A DNA stretch of 64,000 nucleotides. Origin: Colwellia sp. (GTDB taxonomy: Bacteria; Pseudomonadota; Gammaproteobacteria; Enterobacterales; Alteromonadaceae). The stretch spans positions 1-64,000 of the forward strand of contig JAPYOP010000021.1 of NCBI GenBank assembly GCA_029938115.1, given 5' to 3'. The position numbers and the translations under genes are program-made. This document shows, piece by piece, positions 30,583 to 39,673 of the stretch (positions are counted from its first letter, which is position 1; every line of letters begins with the position of its first letter). Under the pieces are notes generated by a model. It was not told the origin of the DNA. It did no database searches and was given only the letters and a program-made list of their open reading frames with translations.

Positions 30583-31050
30583 TTAAACCTCCTTGTACAT
30601 AGTGTGAGCAGCTTCTGTAATCGCCTTTTTAATGCGCTGATAAGTACCACAACGGCAAATATTCCCCTGCATTGCGGTATCAATTTCCTGCTCACTTGGC
30701 GCGGTATTAACGGCTAATAAACTAGCGGCATTCATGATTTGGCCAGCCTGACAATAACCACACTGTGGCACGTTATTATTCAACCATGCCTTTTGCAAAG
30801 GATGGTCACCGTTTTCAGACAAGCCTTCAATAGTCGTTATTGTTTTGTCTACTAAAGTATTTACCGGCGTTATACATGAGCGTATGGCTTGACCATCAAC
30901 ATGAACAGTACAAGCACCACATAAACCACTACCACAGCCAAACTTGGTGCCAGTAAATTCTAATCTATCACGCAAAAACCACAGTAGCGGCATATCACCA
31001 TCTACATCAATTTCATGCGTTTTTCCGTTGATAATCATCGACTGTTTCAT
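30583..31050 (-). CDS. iorA: 2Fe-2S subunit of molybdenum hydroxylase (IorA-like)
   Basis: Small electron-transfer subunit with two [2Fe-2S] clusters: plant-ferredoxin-type [15 protein letters not shown] (about residues 39-53) and the helical domain with CGYCQAGQ and CRCGTYQRI. 155 aa, the usual size for IorA-like subunits. No signal peptide; probably exported with the Tat-tagged large subunit. No FAD subunit or cytochrome is encoded next to it. Confidence 0.93.
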   Translation of the reverse strand: MKQSMIINGKTHEIDVDGDMPLLWFLRDRLEFTGTKFGCGSGLCGACTVHVDGQAIRSCITPVNTLVDKTITTIEGLSENGDHPLQKAWLNNNVPQCGYCQAGQIMNAASLLAVNTAPSEQEIDTAMQGNICRCGTYQRIKKAITEAAHTMYKEV

Positions 31051-31201
31051 ACTTAACTATCCTATTTTGTTATGTTCCTAGAGTAGCTGTTTATTGAGTA
31101 TTAAACAAAAGCAAAAGCGATAGACAAGTAAATAACTGCGACTAAATGATAAAAAATTTAGCCTACTTGCTAGAATTCCATCGCTATTGAAGTGAAGTAT
31201 T

Positions 31202-32425
31202 TCAATTTAGGCTTTGCGTATACTCCTTTAATAAAAAGTCTGTATAAGCAATATCACCACGATACCTTGATAAATGCGTAGTATCCCTAAACATATCTGG
31301 GTTAATTTCTTCAATTTCTTGGTGGTCTTTTATCTTAATACCTGTAGCCTCTTCAATCTGCTTTATCGTCTGAGCTAAACGAATTTTTGCCGCTGGCGTA
31401 TAGTGGATATAACGCGTGTTTTTAGGCAACATAATAACTTCCACTTGATCAGAGAAACGTTGAAAGTTTTTCACAATACCGATAAAACTTTCCACCAATA
31501 GGGGCTCAAAATGTAGCTCTTCAATATCAGCAGATCGAATACGGCTGAGTCGATCATTTTTCATTTGTGCATCGGTTTGAGTTGCAGCATAGTATTTATC
31601 AAATACAGCAAGCGTATGTGCAGAGCGTTCTTCTGGAATAGTGCCTGCACCTTGCCAGGCGTAAGACCAATCTTCACCTTCATAGTCAGGATATTCCTTT
31701 TCAAACAACTCATTTAATTCTTTCCCGTAAGTTTGACGATCAGCGATTGTTTGTTCATCATCCTTAAAAGCTCGACTTCGCTGCGGTGGGAATATTTCAC
31801 GACCATAAAAACTGGTAACCATTTCAGCAGAAATATCATTTCGTAAATATTTAATGTTAAACAAGCGGATACCACGGGTAAGATCTTGTTTAGTTATTTG
31901 CCATAACTCTTCATCGCTAGCCAACATGGTGATAAAGGAATCTAGCGTGAATTTTGCTCGGTTCCATCGTGTTGTCGTTGTTTGAAATGGATTAAATTCG
32001 ATTAACGCTAATTTAAGTCTTCTATCTTTATTTTCAAACTGCTCGGCAATACGTCTTGATAACAAATCTTGAAAATAAGGATTTAAACCACCAAAACCAA
32101 AATTAAAAGAGGTGATGTTTTTCCCCATCGCTTTAAGGTCACGGTCAAACTTTCTTGGCGAAAATCCAGCGCCAGTCATCGATGAGCCATAAAACATAAC
32201 TAAATCATTAGGTTCCTCAATTATTCGAGGCAGCGCAGCTTGAGCCTCTGCAACTCGTCCCATAATGCCTTGTTTATTCGCATCATTTAAATCTAAAATC
32301 ACCCTGACTAGACCTATGGCGGCGATCATGCCCAACACAATGGCTAACATCATTTTATGAAATACATATTTATCAGGCATAACTTGCTCTTTGTTTTCGT
32401 TAAAATTGGAAGTAGATGAACTCAT
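31202..32425 (-). CDS. SGNH-fold partner of MBOAT acyltransferase
   Basis: Membrane-anchored extracytoplasmic protein with one N-terminal membrane segment (about residues 26-48). Features of an SGNH hydrolase: nucleophile block FYGSSMTGAGF near 80 and C-terminal DTTHLSRYRGD near 385, so Ser/Asp/His could form a catalytic triad. 407 aa. Its ATG (AGGAG upstream) overlaps the MBOAT gene end by 26 bases. By analogy with AlgI-AlgJ/X pairs, it would accept an acyl group from the MBOAT protein and move it to a polysaccharide or other envelope substrate. Confidence 0.65.
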   Translation of the reverse strand: MSSSTSNFNENKEQVMPDKYVFHKMMLAIVLGMIAAIGLVRVILDLNDANKQGIMGRVAEAQAALPRIIEEPNDLVMFYGSSMTGAGFSPRKFDRDLKAMGKNITSFNFGFGGLNPYFQDLLSRRIAEQFENKDRRLKLALIEFNPFQTTTTRWNRAKFTLDSFITMLASDEELWQITKQDLTRGIRLFNIKYLRNDISAEMVTSFYGREIFPPQRSRAFKDDEQTIADRQTYGKELNELFEKEYPDYEGEDWSYAWQGAGTIPEERSAHTLAVFDKYYAATQTDAQMKNDRLSRIRSADIEELHFEPLLVESFIGIVKNFQRFSDQVEVIMLPKNTRYIHYTPAAKIRLAQTIKQIEEATGIKIKDHQEIEEINPDMFRDTTHLSRYRGDIAYTDFLLKEYTQSLN

Positions 32426-33812
32426 TACTTGGCTCTCCTATAAATAAACAAATGGCTTGCCCTAAAATGATTAAAAACCAAAACAGCCAGGTTTTACCTT
32501 CTAGTTTGTCGGCCGATTTAATCACGTAATAATCCATTACGTGCATCAATAAAACCCAAACAGATGTCATGATGAAAATAGTCCAAGCATGAAGCCCTAA
32601 AACACTTGATGTACCGATAGCATGCAAATTACCAATGATGCTAATGGCGCTATTAATGTCTGTTGCGCGGAAGAATACCCAACCCAACAAAATTAAATAG
32701 AAAGTGATTGCCCACTTAACAAATTTGGTAATAAAGCTATTGTTGGCATTAAATCGACTAAATATTTTTAAATTAGCTAAATAGTGAGTCGCGGTGATGA
32801 TGGAACCATGAAAAGCGCCCCAAGCAACAAATGTCCAAGCCGCACCATGCCATAAGCCACCTAACAACATAGTAAGAAATACATTGCGTGTGCGATGGTT
32901 ATTGCGATTGCCTCCCAATGAAATGTATAAATAATCTTTTAACCAGCTAGAAAGAGAAATGTGCCAGCGTCGCCAAAAATCAACCGGAGATAAAGCAAAG
33001 TAAGGCACTCTAAAGTTAAGCGGAATTTTAAAACCTAATAATAAAGCGAGGCCAATGGCCATGTCAGTATAACCAGAAAAATCGCCATAGATTTGTCCGG
33101 CAAAGGCGATGACACCCGTCCACATTTCCAGTGTGCTAAGTGCTTCTTTTGCTTCAAATGCAGCTTGAACAGGAATTGCTAATAAGTCAGCACCGGTCTT
33201 CTTAATTAATCCAACAGTAATCAATAAAAAACCGTGCTTTACTGCGTTCCACTTTGGCAGAGCTATCGCATGCATTTGTGGCAAAATATGCTTTGCTCTA
33301 AGAATAGGACCGGCAACCAACTGCGGAAAAAAAGATAACGCTGCAACAAATTCAAGCAAACCTTTTCGGGGTTTCATATCACCACGATAAACATCAATGG
33401 TGTAACTTAAACTTTGAAAGGTGTAAAAAGAAATACCAACAGGTAATACCCAAGACAAGGTGGTAAATGATGCTTGATAACCCAGTACCGCAAGTAACTG
33501 CGCCACTGATTCTATGGCAAAATCAGCATACTTAAAGGTAGCAAGAATGCCTAAATTGATGACTAGAGATAATATCAACCAGCGTTTTTTAGACTGCCGA
33601 CTTTGCGATTTATCAATAGCTTGCGCAATATAATAATCAGCAATGCCACTACCAACCAGTAAAGGAATAAAGGCATAATTCCATGCGCCATAAAAGACTA
33701 GGCTACTGATTAAAATCAAATACAAACGAGGTGTTTGTTTTAAAAAAGCAAAGCCATAGAACAAAATGAAGATGCAAAAGAACCAAAAGAAAATGGGTGT
33801 ATTAAAAATCAT
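32400..33812 (-). CDS. membrane-bound O-acyltransferase (MBOAT, AlgI-like)
   Basis: Polytopic inner-membrane acyltransferase with about 10-12 hydrophobic segments. Conserved MBOAT motifs are visible: FWRRWHISLSSWLKDYLYI and the catalytic His in GGLWHGAAWTF. 470 aa, typical for AlgI-like proteins. A strong AAGGAGA site precedes the start. Forms a two-gene unit with the SGNH protein. No alginate or capsule polymerase genes lie nearby, so the acylated substrate is unknown. Confidence 0.88.
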   Translation of the reverse strand: MIFNTPIFFWFFCIFILFYGFAFLKQTPRLYLILISSLVFYGAWNYAFIPLLVGSGIADYYIAQAIDKSQSRQSKKRWLILSLVINLGILATFKYADFAIESVAQLLAVLGYQASFTTLSWVLPVGISFYTFQSLSYTIDVYRGDMKPRKGLLEFVAALSFFPQLVAGPILRAKHILPQMHAIALPKWNAVKHGFLLITVGLIKKTGADLLAIPVQAAFEAKEALSTLEMWTGVIAFAGQIYGDFSGYTDMAIGLALLLGFKIPLNFRVPYFALSPVDFWRRWHISLSSWLKDYLYISLGGNRNNHRTRNVFLTMLLGGLWHGAAWTFVAWGAFHGSIITATHYLANLKIFSRFNANNSFITKFVKWAITFYLILLGWVFFRATDINSAISIIGNLHAIGTSSVLGLHAWTIFIMTSVWVLLMHVMDYYVIKSADKLEGKTWLFWFLIILGQAICLFIGEPSNEFIYFQF

Positions 33813-33991
33813 AACGGTCTCCTTTTACCTTTTGCTTGGTGAGTTAATATTAGTAAATAGTTCATGTTGTACCTTTTTTAGGGTGAGTTCAGCCAACCTA
33901 CTATTTAATAGGCAAAGTTTTCACTCGGGTTTTTAGGCTAAATTTGGCTGTTTAATTAAGTGTTTCGTTAAACTTTATAAAGTGGCTAGGG

Positions 33992-35551
33992 TTAATTAAG
34001 CGCACCGTTTTCAATGAGGAAGTTTTGGATTTCTGTTGTTGGTGCCATATTCAAAGGGCTACGAAGTACGCTACCATCAGATATTCCCGTTCGAACCGAC
34101 AAGTTGACATCAGCACCTGAGTTTATTAATAGCTCAGCCATTGATAAGTACCCTCTTCTTGAAGCATTGATCAATGGCGTTTCATCACGAGGGACAATAG
34201 CATTCACGTTTGCGCCGCTATTAATTAACAACTGTGCGAGCTCAAGGTTATTTGTCATAGCTGCCATAATTAACGGATTGCCATCACCTCTTGATGACTG
34301 GTCAACATTTGCACCTAAATCAATAAGCGCCTGCACCATTGTTGCATTATTTTCTTTAACAGCAATTATTAGCGCAGTACCATCGCCAATTGCAGGTATG
34401 TCTATATCAACACCATCGTTTTGCAACTGCTGAATTTGAGCAATATTATTATTCATCACCGCATTGATCAGCTGCTCACCTTCTGAAACAGGAAGTAATG
34501 AATAGTGTCGACCGTCTGATTTTGTATCATTAATACTAATTTTTGGCGAAAAAAGTTGTGAGGCTTTTATCGTCGTAACAGATAACCCTAAACAAACGGC
34601 TAAAATAACAAACTTGCTTGGGGTTTTTACGGACTTACTTTTTAATACTTCTGAGACACGATTTGATAATTCTTTCTTCTGGCTAAATAAACTCATGGCT
34701 AAAACGCTCCTTTGTTGAGTAATCATTAATTTGGCACAATCAACTAAAGACTGTGCATATTGTTTACTATTTGTTAGTTGTTTTACCGCCCGTAGATCAC
34801 ACGCTAGCTCTCTATCAACATGAATTTTGCTATTCAATAATCGAATAACAGGGCTCCACCAAAAAATCACCGCAATCAACTCTTGAAAATGTCCAAACCA
34901 AATATCATTACGTTGAATATGTGCTAATTCATGCAAGACAATGGGGGCTAATTGGTCATTATTGAGTTGCTCGGTGATATTAAGCGGCAAAATTATTTTT
35001 GTTGAAATCAGCCCGACAACCATAGGCGAGCTAATTAAATCTGAAACATAAATTTCAGTAGGCGAATTGGGAGTTAAGTTTAAAGCGGCTTGCTTGGGTA
35101 GCGGTTTACTCAACTTAATAAGGTTTCTGGTACGTATATATGAATTAACAATGGTAATACTTCGCCAAACACTACCGAAAAACCAAATCACCATGAACAA
35201 ACTTAACAGCTCACTAAACTGAAATACTATTTCACTGGGTGCATGCCAAAGCGCTTGCGATTCTATACCTTGCTCAGCATTTTCAATGAGTGTGCTTTGC
35301 TCAACAAAAGAAGATGTTACTTTTTCACTATCACTGTTTGCATCTATTTGATTAGTTAAAACCGTTGTTGATGAAAATAATGAAAAAGGTACTAATGTTG
35401 AAATAATGAACGCAGTCATCAAAATCCAACTACGCATTTCGGCAGTTGATTTAAATAAAAATTTGAGAAGAGATAGCAACAAAATTAGCAAGCCACCCAC
35501 AATTAAGTGGTGAAAAGCTAAGGTGGTGAATAAGGTATATTCAGTTATCAT
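33992..35551 (-). CDS. BlaR1-like M56 membrane metalloprotease with C-terminal ankyrin repeats
   Basis: Likely signal-transducing protease that inactivates the neighbouring BlaI-type repressor. Several N-terminal membrane segments (about 12-33, 42-62, 112-130); zinc-protease motif HELAH at 207-211 with a downstream DRELACD as third-ligand region; another membrane segment near 313-330. Instead of a penicillin-binding sensor the C-terminus (about 360-519) consists of ankyrin repeats with LIxxGANV-type turns. 519 aa. The repeats follow the last membrane helix, so they would be extracytoplasmic if the BlaR1 topology holds. Ligand unknown. Confidence 0.82.
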   Translation of the reverse strand: MITEYTLFTTLAFHHLIVGGLLILLLSLLKFLFKSTAEMRSWILMTAFIISTLVPFSLFSSTTVLTNQIDANSDSEKVTSSFVEQSTLIENAEQGIESQALWHAPSEIVFQFSELLSLFMVIWFFGSVWRSITIVNSYIRTRNLIKLSKPLPKQAALNLTPNSPTEIYVSDLISSPMVVGLISTKIILPLNITEQLNNDQLAPIVLHELAHIQRNDIWFGHFQELIAVIFWWSPVIRLLNSKIHVDRELACDLRAVKQLTNSKQYAQSLVDCAKLMITQQRSVLAMSLFSQKKELSNRVSEVLKSKSVKTPSKFVILAVCLGLSVTTIKASQLFSPKISINDTKSDGRHYSLLPVSEGEQLINAVMNNNIAQIQQLQNDGVDIDIPAIGDGTALIIAVKENNATMVQALIDLGANVDQSSRGDGNPLIMAAMTNNLELAQLLINSGANVNAIVPRDETPLINASRRGYLSMAELLINSGADVNLSVRTGISDGSVLRSPLNMAPTTEIQNFLIENGALN

Positions 35552-35585
35552 AATTACTATCCTCTATTTAAATTTTCTAGCTGCG

Positions 35586-35966
35586 TTAATCGTCAGCGCG
35601 GTCTATTTCTTTCTGTAACGCAGCCAAGTCATCCATTTCTATATCCGTTTCTTGCATTAAATGTTGCGCTAACACTTCTGGCGAACCACCAAAAAACTTA
35701 TTAAGCAATGACGTTAATGCACCTTTTCGAGCATCTTTTCGAGATACTATTGGCGAATAAATAAATGCCTTACCTTCTTTATGAAAATCGACATAACCTT
35801 TATCAGACAAAATCTTACACATAGTTTGAACTGTGGTGTATGCGGTACTTTTTTCTTGCGAGAGAATATCGGTAATTTCTCTAACTGACGCTTGCTCTTT
35901 TTGCCAAAGAACTTCCATAATATTTTGCTCACTATCCGTGAGCTGAGATGATTTCTTACGAGCCAT
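35586..35966 (-). CDS. BlaI/MecI/CopY-type transcriptional repressor
   Basis: Winged-helix repressor beginning MARKKSSQLTDSEQNIMEVLW, with the BlaI-family segment IMEVLWQKEQASVREI and recognition helix region TTVQTMCKILSDKGYV. A Met codon 20 residues further upstream exists, but the start at 35966 has a GTAGGA site and fits the family N-terminus; the longer start would run into the -10/operator region. About 126 aa. Operon with the M56-ankyrin gene (34-bp gap), controlled by paired palindromes. Confidence 0.9.
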   Translation of the reverse strand: MARKKSSQLTDSEQNIMEVLWQKEQASVREITDILSQEKSTAYTTVQTMCKILSDKGYVDFHKEGKAFIYSPIVSRKDARKGALTSLLNKFFGGSPEVLAQHLMQETDIEMDDLAALQKEIDRADD

Positions 35967-35976
35967 TTTCGTTCCT

Positions 35977-35990
35977 ACTAATGAATTAGT
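35977..35990. promoter_or_regulatory. BlaI-type operator 1 (promoter-proximal)
   Basis: ACTAATGAATTAGT, a near-perfect 14-bp palindrome between the predicted -10 box and the blaI-like start, 11 bp before the ATG. Same sequence class as the second site 49 bp away. Confidence 0.65.
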
Positions 35991-35997
35991 TTTAAAT

Positions 35998-36026
35998 ACT
36001 ATAGAGGGTGTTGTTGACTTTATCAA
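35998..36026 (-). promoter_or_regulatory. predicted promoter of the BlaI-like/M56 operon
   Basis: On the minus strand, -35 TTGATA (plus 36021-36026) and -10 TATAGT (plus 35998-36003) separated by exactly 17 bp. Both hexamers are flanked by palindromic operators, a layout expected for autorepression. Confidence 0.65.
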
Positions 36027-36040
36027 CTAATTAATTAGTT
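36025..36040. promoter_or_regulatory. BlaI-type operator 2 (overlaps -35)
   Basis: AACTAATTAATTAGTT is a perfect 16-bp palindrome at the upstream edge of the predicted -35 box. It shares ACTAAT/ATTAGT half-sites with operator 1; the centres are 49 bp apart. Confidence 0.7.
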
Positions 36041-36335
36041 TTTAGAGGTGCTTGCTTTACACAAGTGACTTAAGCCACTGTTTATAGTTAACAATAATTA
36101 TTTTGTTGATTACTTTTTTTATATAGTTTTGTGGCGAAATTAGGATTGGCATCTATCCATACCACTTAGGTGATAGTAGCAACGCTTACCTTTTTTCTTG
36201 TTTTCTTGTTATCATTAACTCGTTTTATTTCTTCGCGTTTTATACTGAGTCAAAATCCAATCAAGCGCTTAGTAATGAATAATATCTATTTAATTTTCTT
36301 GAATGAGAAGAAACTTAATCAAAATGGTATGAGCT
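36041..36335. other. non-coding region before the lipoprotein gene
   Basis: AT-rich divergent region between the blaI-like promoter and the small lipoprotein gene. A short hairpin-capable stretch (AGTGACTTAAGCCACT, near 36066-36080) is the only structure seen. A plus-strand open frame starting at 36170 overlaps the lipoprotein gene and has no convincing ribosome binding site. Confidence 0.4.
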
Positions 36336-36803
36336 ATGTTTTCAAAAATAATAACAATTGCATTACTGACCTTTTTACTCGGAAGCTGCTCTGGCAGACA
36401 GATCAATATTCTTGATAACAATAAAATTGTTGGAGAGTGTTACGCAGGAGTAGATTGGCATTTTTATGGTATGCAAGACACCATCGATTATATGTTGTAT
36501 GAGTGTGCTAAAGAAGCTATTGAAAAAGGCAATACCATATCAGATAAATCATTGTTAGAACTTGATTTTACGCTACCTACCTTACCTAAAGGTTATACTG
36601 TGTGGAACAAGAAGTTAGCTATGTACCACTATAAGAATGGTGATATTACCGAACAAAAATTGGGGTACATTCTTGCAGCAATAGAGTTGGTTTATATGAA
36701 GATCGTTTGGCCTGCAATGGATGCACTAGCGGAAGGTAAAATGAGTGAAAATGAATTCGATAAAATAGAAAAAAGCGCTAGGCTTATTTGGTTAGGCGAA
36801 TAA
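36336..36803 (+). CDS. small lipoprotein of unknown function
   Basis: 155 aa with an N-terminal lipoprotein signal and lipobox LGSC at about residues 15-18. The mature part has a conserved-looking Cys pair (ECYAG, YECAKEA) and is otherwise helical. No ribosome binding site stands out. Ends 20 bp before the convergent CadC-like regulator. No family recognised. Confidence 0.55.
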   Translation: MFSKIITIALLTFLLGSCSGRQINILDNNKIVGECYAGVDWHFYGMQDTIDYMLYECAKEAIEKGNTISDKSLLELDFTLPTLPKGYTVWNKKLAMYHYKNGDITEQKLGYILAAIELVYMKIVWPAMDALAEGKMSENEFDKIEKSARLIWLGE

Positions 36804-36823
36804 ACTGGACGATAATGAAATCG

Positions 36824-38959
36824 TTAATAAAACTCAATAATGTCTATATTGTGAGTAATAGTTTGAGTGATTAATGCTTTGTTTTTATTGATGTCGCTAA
36901 TATATCTGGCTGAAGGCGATAATCGTTTAATAATTTCAAATTGCTGCGTGCTTAACTGATAACGCCATAACTCTCTTTTGCGATTTATTCCATAAAGAAA
37001 ACCATGTTTCAAGGTTAATCGATTGCCGGCAACTTGGCTGGTTAATGCCGTTATCTTTTCTCCTTGTTGAGTCGGTTCATTGACACTTTTAAGCCAAATA
37101 TCTTTACTCTCATCAATATATATCAGCTTGCTATTTTGAGTTACTCTTGCCCATTTTACTTGGGGAGACATTAAGTTAGTGAAGGTATGATTAATATTTT
37201 CTTTCGCATTTATTCTCAATTGAAAGACTCTATTTATATTATCTTGATTGGCAATAACTACCAATTGATTAGGCTCAGACCACTGCATTACTTTAGATAT
37301 TGGCATGGAAGTGTTAAGCGTTTTAACTTTGCCATCTAGCATGAAAATAAGTAATTTATCTCCTGAGACGGTAGCAATTTCATCACCAGAAGGAGACCAA
37401 ACAAAGTTCATCGATTGTATGCCACTGTCTAAGCGGCTTAATTGTCTACTCGTATTACCATCAAACAACCAAAGTTGTCGGCTACCTGAACGTGTGGAAT
37501 TAAAGGCAATTAGGTGTCCGTTAGGCTGATATTTTGCATTGACATCAAGTGTATTGGAACGAGCAAAACTCGTCGCCTTATTGTATTCAACATTAACAGC
37601 TTCATTCTCTATATTGCTTTTCGGATTTAGATCAATAATGGCAATATCTTGATCGCCACTTTCTTGGATAGCAATAAATTTTTTCTCACTAGGATGAAAA
37701 TCAGGCTCAAATAAATTTCGATGACCAAGGGTTTGAATTTTCTGCATTGAACCATCAAAAAACAATTGGAAAACCCCCATTTCAGTACTCGTTAATAAAT
37801 ACTCACCGCTGGGATGGAAGTAAATATTGTAATACTCATGGGCGGAATTATTATTTGCTAAGACGATTAATGCACTTGATAATACTTCACCACTCGTGGT
37901 TAACCTTTCAACAATATGCTCGTTATCTTTGGTTCTAGCAATAATAGCAAACGTATTGGTTTTGAAAGAGAAGTCGTAACTGTATATTTCATTTTCACTA
38001 GGACTGTATATAGTGGAAAATTGATCCTCACGAATATTATACCCTTGTAAAATATTACCCTGCCTGTCTGTATTATCACTTGTTTGTTTTAGCAGCCCGA
38101 TATTGCCATTAGGCAACCATCTAGCAACAGCCATTCGTTTAGCTGTGCAATTCACCCGAACAGTAGTGGGTTGCGGTTTTTTGATGGCAGCGGCGAAATC
38201 TAAGGTAAGCAATTGCCAGCATGATTTATTATTGAAAGCGGGCAAAGTACTGTCATTTTTAAGGCTGGTGAAAGTTAATTGATTACCATCTTCAGACCAG
38301 TTATGACTGCCATAAAATCCCGATTCTGTGGTGAGTTGGTACTCTTTAAGTGTGGTTAAATCTTTTGCCCAAAGGTGCTGTTGGTAATAATCATGATAAC
38401 GATAAAAAACCACATAACGACCATCAGAAGAATAACGAGCGTTAGCTTCTCTATCATCACTTGCGGTTAATGGTCTGACATAATTAAACTCGAGTTTTGG
38501 TTTGCTCTCTTTGGTTAATGACAGCCATGCCAGTAATGCGAGTACCGTTAACGAACAGCATATTAATACTATTGATTTAAGACTATAGGGTGGCTTTACT
38601 GTCGAGCTGACTGTTAACTGTTCCGCCGAGCTAGTTGTGCTATTAAGCCAGATTACTTCTGCTTCTAAACTATAACCTTGCTTTGCATGGGTTTTAATAT
38701 AAGACTGCTGCTTACTATCATCGCCAAAGGCTTTGCGTATTTGCGCAATACTTCGCTGTAAGGTATTTGGAGCTACTATGCTATTGGTCCAAACTTTTTC
38801 CATTAGTTCATCATGTGAAACTACTGAGCCTGCATTTTCAGCAAGTATGGTTAATACCGCTAAGGCTTTTTTGGGTAAAGGCGTGCTTTGATTCTGATAA
38901 CTGATTTGATTACGCAATTGATCGACTAAGTAGTCATTGACACGATATTGTTTGCTCAT
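36824..38959 (-). CDS. CadC-like membrane transcriptional regulator with TolB-like sensor domain
   Basis: One-component membrane regulator. N-terminal OmpR/PhoB-type winged helix (about residues 5-100, with VSHDELMEKVW and PNTLQRSIAQIRKAFGDD), a membrane segment at about 128-147 and a large periplasmic domain with repeated beta-propeller blades (SPSGDEIATVSG-type repeats). 711 aa. The sensory signal is unknown. Divergent from the NTF2-like/BAAT-like genes at 39.2-40.9 kb, which are candidate targets. The layout is very common in Alteromonadales. Confidence 0.82.
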   Translation of the reverse strand: MSKQYRVNDYLVDQLRNQISYQNQSTPLPKKALAVLTILAENAGSVVSHDELMEKVWTNSIVAPNTLQRSIAQIRKAFGDDSKQQSYIKTHAKQGYSLEAEVIWLNSTTSSAEQLTVSSTVKPPYSLKSIVLICCSLTVLALLAWLSLTKESKPKLEFNYVRPLTASDDREANARYSSDGRYVVFYRYHDYYQQHLWAKDLTTLKEYQLTTESGFYGSHNWSEDGNQLTFTSLKNDSTLPAFNNKSCWQLLTLDFAAAIKKPQPTTVRVNCTAKRMAVARWLPNGNIGLLKQTSDNTDRQGNILQGYNIREDQFSTIYSPSENEIYSYDFSFKTNTFAIIARTKDNEHIVERLTTSGEVLSSALIVLANNNSAHEYYNIYFHPSGEYLLTSTEMGVFQLFFDGSMQKIQTLGHRNLFEPDFHPSEKKFIAIQESGDQDIAIIDLNPKSNIENEAVNVEYNKATSFARSNTLDVNAKYQPNGHLIAFNSTRSGSRQLWLFDGNTSRQLSRLDSGIQSMNFVWSPSGDEIATVSGDKLLIFMLDGKVKTLNTSMPISKVMQWSEPNQLVVIANQDNINRVFQLRINAKENINHTFTNLMSPQVKWARVTQNSKLIYIDESKDIWLKSVNEPTQQGEKITALTSQVAGNRLTLKHGFLYGINRKRELWRYQLSTQQFEIIKRLSPSARYISDINKNKALITQTITHNIDIIEFY

Positions 38960-39151
38960 GCAATCAAATGCCCTATAGGTAGAGTCATAAATGTTTTTAT
39001 TAAGCCAAAAAGAATAGTGATATGGAATAAATCAGTAAAACGTCAGCTTTTTCTCATGTAAGTCAGCTTTATTCTCTCTAAAGTATGCCAAGTTTTCAAA
39101 GCAAAAGAAACTGTCGCTATTGCAGCGTATATAAATTTAATAGGAAATAAA

Positions 39152-39607
39152 ATGAAAAAACATATCCAAAAAACAAGCCTAACTATCAATATCATTTTAA
39201 GTTTAATGCTAACTTTTTCAGTCAATGTAGTCGCAGGCGATGAGCTCTCGTCGGCACGCTTAATCAAGCAAGTAATTGCAGTTACCAAAGCACAAAACAA
39301 AGTGTTAATGCATAGCTCAACAATAGCTGATGCCGAACACCTTTTTACTCTATATAGCGATAACTTCATCTATGTGCATGAGGCTTACGGCGGTGAATAT
39401 AGCAAAGTACATTTATATAAAAACACCGTGAAATACTTGAAATCTGGAGGCTATAACAAAGTTGAAGACAGATATAGCATTGTCAGTTACCTTGCTGGTT
39501 TAAACACAGTAGCAGTTCAACGAAAAGAAAGTAGTGGTGTTATTCACCTTGCGGTATTCGAATTTGACGGCGATAAGGTGTCTAAAATTACTGAATATTG
39601 GCAGTAA
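39152..39607 (+). CDS. secreted NTF2-like (SnoaL/DUF4440-type) protein
   Basis: 151 aa with a signal peptide ending near VVAG (about residue 27). The mature part has the NTF2-like cone: a helix pair, then FTLYSDNFIYVHEAYGG, and a terminal strand FEFDGDKVSKITEYW. These folds bind small ligands or act as isomerases; nothing visible specifies the reaction. First gene of a plus-strand set divergent from the CadC-like regulator. The reverse-strand open frame over it is judged a shadow. Confidence 0.65.
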   Translation: MKKHIQKTSLTINIILSLMLTFSVNVVAGDELSSARLIKQVIAVTKAQNKVLMHSSTIADAEHLFTLYSDNFIYVHEAYGGEYSKVHLYKNTVKYLKSGGYNKVEDRYSIVSYLAGLNTVAVQRKESSGVIHLAVFEFDGDKVSKITEYWQ

Positions 39608-39673
39608 CTTTAGATACAGGATTGCCTCCATTTATCCGCATAGAATAACTATGCCATCATACAAGTACAGGAC

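Noticed and set aside
33842-33855. AGTTAATATTAGTA upstream of the MBOAT gene as a third BlaI-type operator
   Set aside because: Half-sites resemble ACTAAT/ATTAGT but are spaced 2 bp closer and one half is imperfect, so binding by the same repressor is doubtful.
36170-36415. Plus-strand ORF before the lipoprotein gene
   Set aside because: Overlaps the lipoprotein gene in another frame and has no ribosome binding site.
39043-39369. Minus-strand ORF over the NTF2-like gene
   Set aside because: Antisense to a gene with a clear signal peptide and fold; Cys/Ile-rich composition is typical of a shadow frame.
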